From contig NZ_FOIP01000002.1 in assembly GCF_900105215.1 (NCBI RefSeq), positions 1-64,000 on the forward strand: a DNA stretch of 64,000 nucleotides, read 5' to 3'. The position numbers and the translations under genes are program-made. Numbering within the stretch: position 1 is the stretch's first letter; every line of letters starts with the position of its first letter. Below are positions 17,345 through 26,209 of the stretch, one piece after another. Below the pieces are notes generated by a model that worked only from the letters and a program-made list of their open reading frames with translations, searched no databases and was not told where the DNA came from. This stretch comes from Lacrimispora sphenoides. GTDB taxonomy: Bacteria > Bacillota > Clostridia > Lachnospirales > Lachnospiraceae.

Positions 17345-17384
17345 AAAGAACTAATGGCTTGAAAGTGCTGTTAGTTCTTTTTAT
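17345..17384 (+). terminator. Terminator at the end of the transfer operon
   Basis: AAAGAACTAA (17345-17354) pairs with TTAGTTCTTT (17371-17380), followed by TTAT; a T run of five spans the end of the stem. The stem is AT-rich, so it may be partial, allowing some read-through to the surface-protein gene at 17419. The 187-bp gap also contains GGAGG at 17294-17298 before a 10-codon ORF (GTG 17311 to TAG 17341-17343). Confidence 0.55.
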
Positions 17385-17418
17385 AAGGGTTCTAAGATAA
17401 AACAATCGGAGGGAAGGA

Positions 17419-19626
17419 ATGAGAACGTATCAAAATTTATTTGCAGGTGCAATGATAACAGCAGTGTTGTCTTTATTACCGGTGTGTCCAGCATATGCAA
17501 GCTGGATAAAAAGTGAGACAGTTCCAATAGAGGCCGGAAGATCTTCCTGGTGGTATTCAACAAATATTTCTAATAACACCTGGTATGCTGGAGATCCGGT
17601 CATGTGGCAATGGATTGATGGAAATAAAGATGGAGTATTTGAGTGCTATGCATTTGGTACTGATGGTTGGATGTTTGCCAATACAACAACACCAGATGGT
17701 TATACCGTCAATGTAGATGGAGCATGGATCGTTGATGATAAAGTACAGACGAAATTAGTATCCACTAAAATGGCCAGAAATATTAGCATTGGTGGAGGTG
17801 GCAGTGGTAGAGGAGGATCTTCATCAGGCTCCAATAAACCGAGTGTGAAGCCAGAACCGGAAAAACCAGCACCAATGCCAGAAAAACCCACACCGGAACC
17901 GGAGCAGCCAGAAATCATCACTTTTTCTTATACCATACAGTATAGAGACATTGAATCAAAAGAAATTCTCCGGGAGGAAGTGGGACAAGCAGAAAAAGAT
18001 AAGATCATCGAAATTGATCATAGGACTTTTTATGGTTACAAGATTTGCGATGAGCAGCCAACGTCATTCCAGTTAACTTACAACAATGCGAAAGAAATTG
18101 TGTATTACCAAAAGATTAGGTCGGCTACTCCAAGTGAAGCGCAGGAAATCCGATGGGAAGTGAATTTTGTAGATGAGGAAACACATCACAAACAAATCTT
18201 TCCGCAAAGAAGCGGCGTTGTTTTAGAAGGCGGCAGCTTGTATGTGAATTATATGCCATCAATCACGATTGATGGAACGATATGGGAAGCATTGGACACA
18301 CCACCCTTTGAGAGTGAGGTTTATGGACCAGGAGATCAGATCTTTTACATTGAATTTGAGAAAGCCGGGATTATTCCGGAACCAGAAGACTCTTATGCAG
18401 AGGAAAAGGAGCTGTTAAGGAAATGGTTTAAGGCAGCTAAGGAAGCCGAAGCAGTTATTACTGGAGAAATGCCAGAACAAATATTAGATTCACGCTTTAT
18501 CATATCAAATAAGACTCAGAATGATACAAGAGTCCGCAGTATAACAAACGGTATTTCTGATGAACAATCTTATACCTTCTATATAATTGGAAGAAATTAT
18601 ATTCCAAATGGGTTGGCTATTACTGAGTGGTACGGCAGTAATGCTGATTATGCTGTTACGGCGGAGGATACAATCCAAATTGAAGGTGACCAATACACCG
18701 TTGTTCGTATAAACGTATCTTTGACTTCAGGAAGCGAACATGATCATCATTGGGAATTGGTATATGAAAATCCAGCAACTTGTTCTTTAAAGGGAAATCA
18801 ATTATATGAATGTAAAATCTGCGGAGAGCAGATGGAAGCCGATTTACCGGCACTTGGCCACATTGATGAGGATGATGATACCATTTGTGATGTCTGTGGT
18901 GAGATTATCGGAGCCGATGAGCCGGCAGGAAAACATTGGAATTTAGGTGATATTCAGGTTCAGAAGCTGGACGGAGAGATTTATTTCTTCAAATGCATTG
19001 ATCAGAATTATTCAGACAGAGCTGAGAATCATAATCAGATGGCATTATTTTTGAGTACAACGATTGTTCCTGCCAACTATGGTTCTCAGTATAAATATGA
19101 GAAATTGCCAGATGGAACCTATAACTATGTGTTTTACCCAGGCCCAGTAACAAGTTTTGGCTCTAATAATGATTATAAATATTCAGAAGTACGTAAGTGG
19201 TTAAATAAGTTGGAATCAGATACTTATAACCTGGGTAATACAAGCATTGGAATTTCATATGCATATATGGGCGCAACTGCCGAAGGGGCAGGTGATCAGA
19301 TGCAGGAATCAGATTTAACTGCATCATATATCGGAGTTCAGAAGATGACAGATCAACTATTTATCTTGTCCGTGGATGAAGCATTGAAATATAAAGAATA
19401 TTTATGGGAGGTGGAAAGTACAGGAGCTTTTTCAAAAGGTTATTGGCTGAGAAACCCAATGGGAACAAGCAGTCAATATAATACTGGTTATGTATATATT
19501 GTTGATTTGGTCAATGAGAATATCCGGGCTCAGTCAGTTTTGGCTGCTGGCAGCGGTTCTGATGAAGAAATCAATGTAACTGGAACAACAGGGGTAAGGC
19601 TTGCTTACACCATGCCGCAAAAATGA
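17419..19626 (+). CDS. Secreted wall-binding surface protein with DUF6273-like C-terminus
   Basis: The 735-residue protein has a signal peptide cut near residue 27, an N-terminal wall-binding/glucan-binding-like module (about 30-115; WMFANTTTPDGYTVNVDGAW), a Gly-Ser then Pro-Glu linker (about 124-173), a MucBP-like beta region (about 175-230), and a Cys motif region (about 453-500) with two CxxCG pairs (CKICGE, CDVCGE) separated by an A.LGH.D segment, a pattern common in gut Firmicutes surface proteins. Residues about 510-735 resemble DUF6273, a C-type-lectin/formylglycine-enzyme-like fold, with LFILSVDEA, GYWLRNP and the GVRLAYTM end. It may bind glycans. GGAGGGAAGG precedes the ATG. It begins after a terminator, so it may have its own promoter, which I could not place. 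Confidence 0.72.
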   Translation: MRTYQNLFAGAMITAVLSLLPVCPAYASWIKSETVPIEAGRSSWWYSTNISNNTWYAGDPVMWQWIDGNKDGVFECYAFGTDGWMFANTTTPDGYTVNVDGAWIVDDKVQTKLVSTKMARNISIGGGGSGRGGSSSGSNKPSVKPEPEKPAPMPEKPTPEPEQPEIITFSYTIQYRDIESKEILREEVGQAEKDKIIEIDHRTFYGYKICDEQPTSFQLTYNNAKEIVYYQKIRSATPSEAQEIRWEVNFVDEETHHKQIFPQRSGVVLEGGSLYVNYMPSITIDGTIWEALDTPPFESEVYGPGDQIFYIEFEKAGIIPEPEDSYAEEKELLRKWFKAAKEAEAVITGEMPEQILDSRFIISNKTQNDTRVRSITNGISDEQSYTFYIIGRNYIPNGLAITEWYGSNADYAVTAEDTIQIEGDQYTVVRINVSLTSGSEHDHHWELVYENPATCSLKGNQLYECKICGEQMEADLPALGHIDEDDDTICDVCGEIIGADEPAGKHWNLGDIQVQKLDGEIYFFKCIDQNYSDRAENHNQMALFLSTTIVPANYGSQYKYEKLPDGTYNYVFYPGPVTSFGSNNDYKYSEVRKWLNKLESDTYNLGNTSIGISYAYMGATAEGAGDQMQESDLTASYIGVQKMTDQLFILSVDEALKYKEYLWEVESTGAFSKGYWLRNPMGTSSQYNTGYVYIVDLVNENIRAQSVLAAGSGSDEEINVTGTTGVRLAYTMPQK

Positions 19627-19709
19627 GCTGGAATTTCCGATAGCAGAATACAGAATAAAGAAGCCGATTCCAGTGAAAGAAAGCAATCCCCCAGAGATAG
19701 AAGGAATTT

Positions 19710-19856
19710 ATGGAAATGGTGATGATTATGTTAGTGATTGCAGTTTTTGTATTATTTGGTTTCTTCTTTGGCTGTGTTCTTTCGGTCAATCCAGAACAGA
19801 AGGAATCGGAGGATAATGAGCAGATGGAATGGATAAGAGAATATCAAGAATATTAA
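19710..19856 (+). CDS. Small single-pass membrane protein (48 aa)
   Basis: AAGGAA precedes ATG 19710. The product has a Met/Val/Phe-rich membrane helix (residues 3-26, with FGFFFGCVLS) and an acidic tail (NPEQKESEDNEQME). Short proteins of similar form, such as DUF3789, are common in Tn1549-like elements. It lies between two large wall-protein genes on the same strand, 30 bp before the second. No function can be given. Confidence 0.5.
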   Translation: MEMVMIMLVIAVFVLFGFFFGCVLSVNPEQKESEDNEQMEWIREYQEY

Positions 19857-19885
19857 AAGCATGAGAGAAAGGAATTAAAGAAAGA

Positions 19886-22800
19886 ATGAAAAAGAACGGG
19901 AAGTTAACAAGAGTGGCTGTTTGTGGATTGATTACAGCTTTATCTGTTGGAAATATTTTTCCGGCATTGGCTCAACCTGTTATGCCAATTGTTCTAGAAG
20001 AGTATATTCCATCAGATATAGACATCGGTGATGGAGATACTGAAGGCACAGGTACGGCGTATGTAGATGTTGAAGAAGCTAATACAAAAGACAGTGACAT
20101 AGCTGATCCGGATATAGAGGAGACTGAAGATGTAGATATAAAAGTTTCAACTCCATCAAATGCCAGTTCTAAAGGGAAAGGCAGTAACGCAAAAGTGCCA
20201 GATCTGCAAGTCAAAGACGATATTTTTGAGGATATGCCAGAGATTGGAACCGATGAGTTTACGGAATGGTTTTTTAGGAATGCAGAAAACAGTGATTTAT
20301 GGGAATGGGTATCACAAATTACTGCTTCCCCGGATACGGTTGAATATGTCTTGTATATGGATTGGTACGAGACTCATGCAGAGCGTGTTGATGCAGCCAT
20401 GCAGATTCGTATGGGAATCTCCTTAATGAGTTTTTCAACCGGCGATTTATGGGGAGACTGGACCGGTGACATGGACTGGCAAGGGGAAGGAACGGAATCA
20501 GGACCATATCAGATTACATCTGTATCAGAGCTGATGGGATTTTCAGAACTGGTGGCTTCCGGGACGAACTTTAAGAATACTTATTTTGAACTGACTAATG
20601 ATATTGATCTTGGAAGTATTCAAATAAACTCTGGCAGTTGGAATCCGATAGGCTGGTACCAGAATGCATCAGAGATGGCCGGTGATGTTTCCAATGTATT
20701 TAGTGGAAATTTTGATGGAGCCGGGAATACAATTTCAGGATTACGTATTTCAAATTCCACACAGAGCTTGCGAAATATCGGGTTATTTGGAGCAATAGAG
20801 GGTGGATCAATTAAAAACCTGACCATTGAAGCAGAGGAGATTTATGGAAATGATAACGCTGGTATTTTAGCAGGAATGATATCAAAGGATACAACGGTTT
20901 ACAACGTCACTGTGAAAGGATATGTATTTTCAGCACAGGATGCCGGTGGCATCGCCGGAGAGATCGCCGGAGGAAGTAACAATGTGACCATTGAAAATTG
21001 TACCGCAGATGGTGTTGTCATTTACTCAAAAGGAACTAACGGTTTTGTTGGCGGAATTGTCGGCAATGCGAGTAAAGCGGATCTGATCGACAACACCGTA
21101 TATACCTATGATGGTGATGGCAATAGAATCGCCGGCAAAGGCTATGTCGGTGGGATTGCTGGCAGAATGAAGCAGATCAATATTTATAATTCCTATGTTG
21201 GAGGAACCATTGGCGGAAATGGTTCAGTTGCAGCTGGTGGCTTAGTAGGAAAGTATGAGAGTGGAAATCTGATACTGGGCCGGTTTGCTGGAGATATAGG
21301 CAAAACCAATAATGGTACAGCATCAAGAGAAGGTACATTTGTTGGAACTCGTGGGAGTGGGAACAATTTTACATATGGAACCGGATCCAACAATAACCTT
21401 GCGTATTTATTTACAACCAGTGCATCGAAAGCAAAGGTTGCATTTGGAAGTAATATTGATGGGGACAATTCGTTTACGAGAGATGCTCACATTGGATATT
21501 GGAGCAATAATGAAAAATCCTACTACCTGGTTGCTGGAAAAACAGAAACACTTGGCAGCAACTATTTTTATGAGGAATTGGAAGCTGGAATTAAGCATGT
21601 TATTACACAAAAACTCAATAAAGAGTTCACTGCTTCCGGGTACTATGATGGATTTAAGTTCAGACTAGATCACTATGCACCTGGCTTCCAAGGAGAGCCG
21701 GTTCGTGGGTATTTGGTTTCCGTTCCCAGGATTGATGCATTAAACGCAAATGGGACATATGATACCGATGTTGCAACTTTGACCGCAATGCCAGTCAGCA
21801 ATAATTCTTTCTACCGCCAGATTGACAAAGATCATCCGGCAGCCGTGGCTTATGGTGTATCTGTAAGTGTATCTACTGCGGCAAAGAACAGCAGCGGGAA
21901 CCGTTATCAGATGGTATATAATACTGAACCGACTTACACAGATGAACATGGTGATGTTATACCCATGACATATGCTAGCGGTGGTACTTATACCTTTGTC
22001 ATGCCGGAATGCGATACAGAATTAAAAGTTCAGTATGAGAAAGTAACAACGGAGCTGACCATGACTCCTGCCGAAACAACCATTTCCGTTACACAGACCA
22101 GGAGCGGTGATCGGAAGAATCCAACGGTTACAACCGAGGTGAAAAATCAATCGGGTATATTAATTGCCAGGTATATTGGTGGAGTACAGGATACCAGCGT
22201 TGAAGTACAGCCAGTATCCATCCATGCGGAGCATAATAATGATGGTAGCACGGTAAATAAAACTGTACAGTGGTCCGTTGACGATACAAACCTTATTACG
22301 AGTACTTCAGAAAGTGGATATACGTTGACAGATGCTAAGATAATGCCGAATTTGCAGTCAAATTTCATCCAGAATATCATAACCCAAGAAGTTCAGGCTC
22401 AGGCCAATGCAGGTTATGCAAATTCGATCAGTAATACAGTATATAGAAAAAATGCAGTTGTTACGGCAACCACAAATCCGGAAACAACGGTAGATAATCG
22501 GACGGTTTACGGAAATACGAAAGTAACAGTATCGTTTCAGATCATTGATTTAACAACAATTCGCGTGGAAGGTTTAGCACTGAATAAGAGTAATATTGCT
22601 TATACCGTAACCAGAACACTTTCAGGAGATCGGTTGAACCCGACAGAAACAATTACCTGCAGTGCGCCAGTGAGTTTAACAGCAACTTTAAATCCAAATC
22701 AGCCATTTCTAAGAAATGCAACATGGTCGGATCAAGAAAGTGGAAAGATAATCACTCTTGCACCATCAGGGGATTGGACACAGGATTGCTCAGTAGCTAT

Positions 22801-23914
22801 ACGATATGATTCGTCTGGACAGCAGAATCCAGTATGGATTCAAAACGTAATTAACGCAGATAATGCTGCTAGGACTGCAGATCCATATAGAAAGCTTTCA
22901 GGTAGTACGGCGTATACCGAGAAGGTGACAGCAGTCAGTGAAGATCAGACCCATGGTCACGTTATGGCAGAGTGTGATATAACCATTAACTTTGCCACCA
23001 TAGATAATACGGTTATCCATCCGGAAAGTGTATCTCTTGATAAAAATGCTCTAACATTTGACCTGACACTGACAAAGACTGGAAGAAGGACAAGTCCAAC
23101 ATTGACCTGGATCGGCCAGGATACTCAGATGTTACAAGCTACTATGAATCCTAATCTTGCAGACAGCAGCATTTATAAGCCATATGACAAAACTATCACC
23201 TGGAGTGTCAGCAATGCAGCACTTAATGTTGTTAACGGAAATGTTTCCCCTAACTTAGATTCAGAGTGGATCAAGGAAACAATTTCAAAACATCCATACA
23301 TTGGCACAATTGAAATACCAGTGCAAGCAAAAGCAGTTGATAATGGTAAAACAGCAGTTTGTATGGTGACGGTTAATGTGAAGGTAGTTGATAATACCTA
23401 TCCCAGTAGCTCCGGAGGCGGGGGTGGCGGAGGCGGTTCTTCAAGCGGAGGTGGCTTCCGGTCAGTGGGAGTAACTACAACAGGGAATACCCAGGGACCA
23501 GCAGCTCCGGCCGGATCGGTAACAGGAACCTGGACACAGACGGCAGATGGAAGATGGATATTTGCAACCAATCGGACTTATACGGATGAATGGGCGTATA
23601 TTAGTAATCCATATTCTACAGGAAGTCAGCCAAAAGCGAATTGGTTTAGATTTTCTGAAACAGGTCACATGGTAACAGGCTGGTACACAAATGCAGATAG
23701 CCATGTATATTATCTAAATCCGATATCAGACAATACGCAGGGAGCTATGTTCACTGGCTGGCATTGGATATCTGGAAAATGTTATTTCTTTACTGAGATA
23801 AAGAGTGATACAAATCCAGAAGGTTCACTTATGAAAAATGCAACAACTCCAGAGGGTTATACAGTAAATACTGATGGTGTATGGGTAATTGATGGTGTGA
23901 TTCAAACTCAATAG
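19886..23914 (+). CDS. Secreted GLUG-repeat adhesin with C-terminal wall-binding repeats
   Basis: The 1,342-residue protein has a signal peptide cut near residue 29 (PALA), an acidic Asp/Glu/Thr low-complexity region (about 38-110), and a beta-helical region (about 230-500) in which ITSVSELMGFSELV, DIDLG and 'GN.DG.G..ISGL' motifs are followed by GLUG-type repeats (AGGIAGEI, VGGIVGN, VGGIAGR, AGGLVGK). Then come beta-sandwich-like repeats of about 150 residues sharing 'TPAETTISVTQTRSGDR', 'SGDRLNPT' and 'TGRRTSPT' (about 725-1170). A Gly linker (about 1174-1192) leads to glucan/choline-binding-like repeats (GWYTNADSHVYYLNP, GWHWISGKCYFF) ending in the same TPEGYTVNTDGVW motif as the 735-aa protein. 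It is probably a non-covalently held wall adhesin. RBS GAAAGGAAT is acceptable. Confidence 0.75.
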   Translation: MKKNGKLTRVAVCGLITALSVGNIFPALAQPVMPIVLEEYIPSDIDIGDGDTEGTGTAYVDVEEANTKDSDIADPDIEETEDVDIKVSTPSNASSKGKGSNAKVPDLQVKDDIFEDMPEIGTDEFTEWFFRNAENSDLWEWVSQITASPDTVEYVLYMDWYETHAERVDAAMQIRMGISLMSFSTGDLWGDWTGDMDWQGEGTESGPYQITSVSELMGFSELVASGTNFKNTYFELTNDIDLGSIQINSGSWNPIGWYQNASEMAGDVSNVFSGNFDGAGNTISGLRISNSTQSLRNIGLFGAIEGGSIKNLTIEAEEIYGNDNAGILAGMISKDTTVYNVTVKGYVFSAQDAGGIAGEIAGGSNNVTIENCTADGVVIYSKGTNGFVGGIVGNASKADLIDNTVYTYDGDGNRIAGKGYVGGIAGRMKQINIYNSYVGGTIGGNGSVAAGGLVGKYESGNLILGRFAGDIGKTNNGTASREGTFVGTRGSGNNFTYGTGSNNNLAYLFTTSASKAKVAFGSNIDGDNSFTRDAHIGYWSNNEKSYYLVAGKTETLGSNYFYEELEAGIKHVITQKLNKEFTASGYYDGFKFRLDHYAPGFQGEPVRGYLVSVPRIDALNANGTYDTDVATLTAMPVSNNSFYRQIDKDHPAAVAYGVSVSVSTAAKNSSGNRYQMVYNTEPTYTDEHGDVIPMTYASGGTYTFVMPECDTELKVQYEKVTTELTMTPAETTISVTQTRSGDRKNPTVTTEVKNQSGILIARYIGGVQDTSVEVQPVSIHAEHNNDGSTVNKTVQWSVDDTNLITSTSESGYTLTDAKIMPNLQSNFIQNIITQEVQAQANAGYANSISNTVYRKNAVVTATTNPETTVDNRTVYGNTKVTVSFQIIDLTTIRVEGLALNKSNIAYTVTRTLSGDRLNPTETITCSAPVSLTATLNPNQPFLRNATWSDQESGKIITLAPSGDWTQDCSVAIRYDSSGQQNPVWIQNVINADNAARTADPYRKLSGSTAYTEKVTAVSEDQTHGHVMAECDITINFATIDNTVIHPESVSLDKNALTFDLTLTKTGRRTSPTLTWIGQDTQMLQATMNPNLADSSIYKPYDKTITWSVSNAALNVVNGNVSPNLDSEWIKETISKHPYIGTIEIPVQAKAVDNGKTAVCMVTVNVKVVDNTYPSSSGGGGGGGGSSSGGGFRSVGVTTTGNTQGPAAPAGSVTGTWTQTADGRWIFATNRTYTDEWAYISNPYSTGSQPKANWFRFSETGHMVTGWYTNADSHVYYLNPISDNTQGAMFTGWHWISGKCYFFTEIKSDTNPEGSLMKNATTPEGYTVNTDGVWVIDGVIQTQ

Positions 23915-23998
23915 CAAGAGAATAAGATTTTGATTAAGATGTAATAGGATTATTGCACCTTGACAACCAAATATAGAAATTTAAGATTACTTCCAATC

Positions 23999-24027
23999 GT
24001 TAGAGGGTGGATCGACCACCCTCTAAC
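23999..24027. repeat. Perfect 12-bp inverted repeat without U-tract
   Basis: GTTAGAGGGTGG (23999-24010) and CCACCCTCTAAC (24016-24027) are exact complements around ATCGA. The stem is GC-rich and stable, but neither strand shows a T run after it (the + strand continues AATAAAAAA), so it is not a classical terminator. It lies between the adhesin stop and the Phd-like promoter and could end or protect the adhesin mRNA, or be a protein-binding site. Confidence 0.6.
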
Positions 24028-24039
24028 AATAAAAAATAT

Positions 24040-24112
24040 AATTAAGACCTAAATTAAGACCTGAATTATACTTGACCTTAGAGTTTAAATGTGGTATATT
24101 ATAATTAATATA
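24040..24112 (+). promoter_or_regulatory. Promoter and operator-like repeats of the Phd-like operon
   Basis: A -35 TTGACC (24072-24077) and a -10 TATATT (24095-24100) are separated by 17 bp. Just upstream are two 11-bp direct repeats AATTAAGACCT (24040-24050 and 24052-24062, period 12 bp). The -10 box lies in a dyad TATATTA-TAAT-TAATATA (24095-24112). These are typical positions for repressor binding; autoregulation by the Phd-like protein is inferred. Confidence 0.65.
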
Positions 24113-24145
24113 ATAGATTTAAGCTCTGAAAGGTGGAAACTTTAA

Positions 24146-24493
24146 ATGTTAAAAAAAGGAACAACGATAGTTTCAGCAGCAAATTTTAAAACTCATATTT
24201 CTAAGTATTTGAAGGAAATTGATAAAGATCAGGAGCCAGTGTTTCTTACTGTTAATGGAGAAGGCAATCATGTAGTTATGCATATTGATGTGTATGATGA
24301 ATTACGGAGATATAAGCAGCATTGTTTGGAACATGGAATTTATGTGGATACATTTAAATGTGTAATGTGTGAAAATGAGTTTCCAATTACTGAGAGAGTG
24401 GATTTTCCGTCTCAGGGTGAACTGATGCATGGGGTTTGTAAGGAATGTGCAGGTAAGTATCTTGAAAAAATAAAAGCTGAGGGTATTATTTAA
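24146..24493 (+). CDS. Phd/YefM-like antitoxin fused to a zinc ribbon
   Basis: In this 115-residue protein, residues 6-55 follow the Phd/YefM N-terminal fold (TIVSAANFKTHISKYLKEI, PVFLTVNGEGNHVVMHIDVYDELR), which dimerises and binds operator DNA. Instead of the usual toxin-binding tail it continues with a four-Cys site: CVMC (71-74) and CKEC (107-110). This could be a zinc ribbon acting as a sensor or partner-binding part. It is first in a run of small genes behind a strong promoter with repeats. No RelE- or YoeB-type toxin follows directly; the next gene (84 aa) is unknown. GAAAGGTGG precedes the ATG. Confidence 0.65.
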   Translation: MLKKGTTIVSAANFKTHISKYLKEIDKDQEPVFLTVNGEGNHVVMHIDVYDELRRYKQHCLEHGIYVDTFKCVMCENEFPITERVDFPSQGELMHGVCKECAGKYLEKIKAEGII

Positions 24494-24524
24494 TAGGAAT
24501 TAGCATTTAGAGGAGATAAAAATT

Positions 24525-24779
24525 ATGAAAAATGGAATAGTAGAATATGATTTATTTAAGAAAAATTTATTAAAGACAGTTAAAGTAAAAGGAGTATTAG
24601 TAAAAAAAATGAATAAAAGCGATAATTTTTTACTCGATGCTTCAACTCAAGCCAAACTATATAAAACAAGTTTAGGAGCCGTAGAGAAATATGGCTTTTT
24701 ACACAAAAAAATAAAACATGTGTATGTTGTCTATGAAGATTTTGATAATACCATAAAATATTATGATTATCCGCAATAA
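24525..24779 (+). CDS. Hypothetical 84-aa protein
   Basis: No family is recognised. The protein is basic and compact, without signal peptide or membrane helix: MKNGIVEYDLFKKNLL, a Lys-rich strand (VKVKGVLVKKM), and an aromatic C-terminus (HVYVVYEDFDNTIKYYDYP). AGAGGAG is well placed before the ATG. It follows the Phd-like gene by 31 bp, so a toxin or partner role is possible from position alone, but nothing in the sequence supports one. Confidence 0.5.
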   Translation: MKNGIVEYDLFKKNLLKTVKVKGVLVKKMNKSDNFLLDASTQAKLYKTSLGAVEKYGFLHKKIKHVYVVYEDFDNTIKYYDYPQ

Positions 24780-24816
24780 TTAACTAAACTGAAACTTAGT
24801 AAAGGGAAGAGATTGT

Positions 24817-25254
24817 ATGAAAAATAATCTATATAAAATCGTATTTAATGACGGAAAAGTAAAAATGCTTGTGGCTACTGATTTGTCATATGAAGAATGT
24901 GAGAAGTTGATGCAAAAACAGGAAAAACCAGAATTATATCACATAGTTGAAATTGCAGATGATTTTAATTATTATTCATTCGTTTTGAATGATGTTGAAA
25001 GAATCTATTATACATATGTCAGCAATGATAGTGAGCAAGAGATATTAGAATGGGCAGAAAAATTTGGATTTATAAATTATGATGATTTTTCAAAATGCAC
25101 AGATATAAGAAAAATACCACAAGAGGAAGTGGATAGTCGAAATAAAAATCTTTACAAAGAGTGGTGGGAGAGAAGGGAAAAAAGAAAATTATCAGGCGAA
25201 GATGTTTCATTTGATTTAATTCCACCAACGATAGGAGAAGTTCAGTTAAATTAG
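24817..25254 (+). CDS. Hypothetical 145-aa cytoplasmic protein
   Basis: No family is recognised. The protein is acidic and Tyr-rich in the middle (NYYSFVLNDVERIYYTYVSNDSEQE) and has a charged Glu/Lys/Arg helix near 115-135 (KEWWERREKRKL). There is no signal peptide or Cys motif. AAGGGAAGAG precedes the ATG. The stop is 21 bp before the next small gene, so the two are likely cotranscribed with the Phd-like operon. Confidence 0.5.
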   Translation: MKNNLYKIVFNDGKVKMLVATDLSYEECEKLMQKQEKPELYHIVEIADDFNYYSFVLNDVERIYYTYVSNDSEQEILEWAEKFGFINYDDFSKCTDIRKIPQEEVDSRNKNLYKEWWERREKRKLSGEDVSFDLIPPTIGEVQLN

Positions 25255-25275
25255 AATTTTCAGGAGGAAAGGGAT

Positions 25276-25440
25276 ATGCGTAGATTCGTTGGAACAATTA
25301 GAACAGACATAGATGGATCAGATTGTGAATTCACATTTGAAGTAGAAGACAACGCTACTGTAAAAGAAATAGAGGAGGCTGGTAAAGAGGCTGCATTTGG
25401 TCATATGGAATGGAATTACGATGAAGTGACAGTCAATTAG
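25276..25440 (+). CDS. Small acidic 54-aa protein
   Basis: ATG 25276 follows AGGAGGAAAGGG, a very strong site. The product is MRRFVGTIRTDIDGSDCEF and continues with a beta strand, the pair VEDNATVKEIEEAGKEA, and an aromatic end (HMEWNYDEVTVN). The shape (short strands then one helix) resembles small phage and plasmid proteins of the DUF7167 kind, a comparison from memory. It lies in the row of small cassette genes. Confidence 0.55.
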   Translation: MRRFVGTIRTDIDGSDCEFTFEVEDNATVKEIEEAGKEAAFGHMEWNYDEVTVN

Positions 25441-25461
25441 TATTATGAAGGGGTTTGAATT

Positions 25462-25809
25462 ATGAATGCATTATTATCTAAATATAAATGCGAAGGTCAA
25501 CTTTCATTCGATTTTATACGTGATAAACAACCAAAACAACTGCCAGGTGAATACATTAATAGCGCTCGCCTTGGGCAAGAACTTTCATTTGATGAAATAA
25601 CTCATAGAGTAGGAAATTTGATTGCGATAGACTGTAGCACTGAAAGCCGCACTTGGTACAAAGTAGTAAAAATTGAAGAAATATATGCTTATAAGGACGG
25701 TACTCGCAGGCTCATCTATTACGACGGCAAACGGCAAAGAGGGCTTGTTGATGAAGCGTATTTCAACAAAGCCAGGAGAAACCCATTAAGGGCTTGGCGA
25801 TTAAACTGA
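25462..25809 (+). CDS. Hypothetical 115-aa basic protein
   Basis: The protein begins MNALLSKYKCEGQLSFDF, a type of opening often seen in small proteins of Firmicutes mobile elements. Its C-terminal half is basic and beta-rich (TWYKVVKIEEIYAYKDG, RRLIYYDGKRQRGLVDEAY), which could be a nucleic-acid-binding fold. No catalytic motif is recognised. GAAGGGG precedes the ATG. It is cotranscribed with its neighbours. Confidence 0.5.
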   Translation: MNALLSKYKCEGQLSFDFIRDKQPKQLPGEYINSARLGQELSFDEITHRVGNLIAIDCSTESRTWYKVVKIEEIYAYKDGTRRLIYYDGKRQRGLVDEAYFNKARRNPLRAWRLN

Positions 25810-25828
25810 TATTTATAGGAGGTTAAAA

Positions 25829-26139
25829 GTGAACTTATTTAAAAAAAAAAACAAATACCAGATAACTGTTTAATGTTTATAGATGAAATAGGTAATACTT
25901 ACTTGGCTGATGAAAAAGATAAAGATATGCTAAATATAACACAAGGAAGTATACATACTGGAAAGTGTAAAGAATTGGATATTTGTAAAAGCATTCCCAA
26001 GACGGTTTCCTGTGTATGGGCACCAACTGAATGCGATCTACAAGGTTATTGTCCTCATTGTGGATCAGATGTGATGAACTCTTTCAATAAAGTTTTCTGC
26101 GGAAAATGTGGGGAGGAGATTGAGTGGCCCCAGAAGTAA
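25829..26139 (+). CDS. Zinc-ribbon protein with its 5' part split by an A11 run
   Basis: Two reading frames meet here. GTG 25829, behind AGGAGG, encodes MNLFKKKN before a stop at 25871-25873. ATG 25873 starts an 88-residue protein with no ribosome binding site of its own. Between them is a run of 11 A (25841-25851). A -1 slip on AAA-AAA, or one extra A, joins them into one protein reading MNLFKKKKQIPDNCLMFIDEIG at the N-terminus. The C-terminal part has CPHCG and CGKCG, a clear zinc ribbon (residues 60-82 of the short form). The true product is probably the fused 103-residue form, made by slippage or hidden by a sequencing error. Confidence 0.6.
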
Positions 26140-26209
26140 AGCTGATATTCGACGGGGCATAAGTCTAGTCAAGGAAATTAGCATTTAACGAAGAAAGGAA
26201 TTTTAAATT

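Noticed and set aside
17419-19626. Diversity-generating retroelement target, because the C-terminus looks like a C-type-lectin/FGE fold
   Set aside because: No reverse transcriptase, template repeat or Avd-like gene is in the window.
19601-19816. A 71-residue ORF across the end of the 735-aa gene
   Set aside because: It starts inside a well-supported gene, has no ribosome site, and the 48-aa membrane protein in another frame is better supported.
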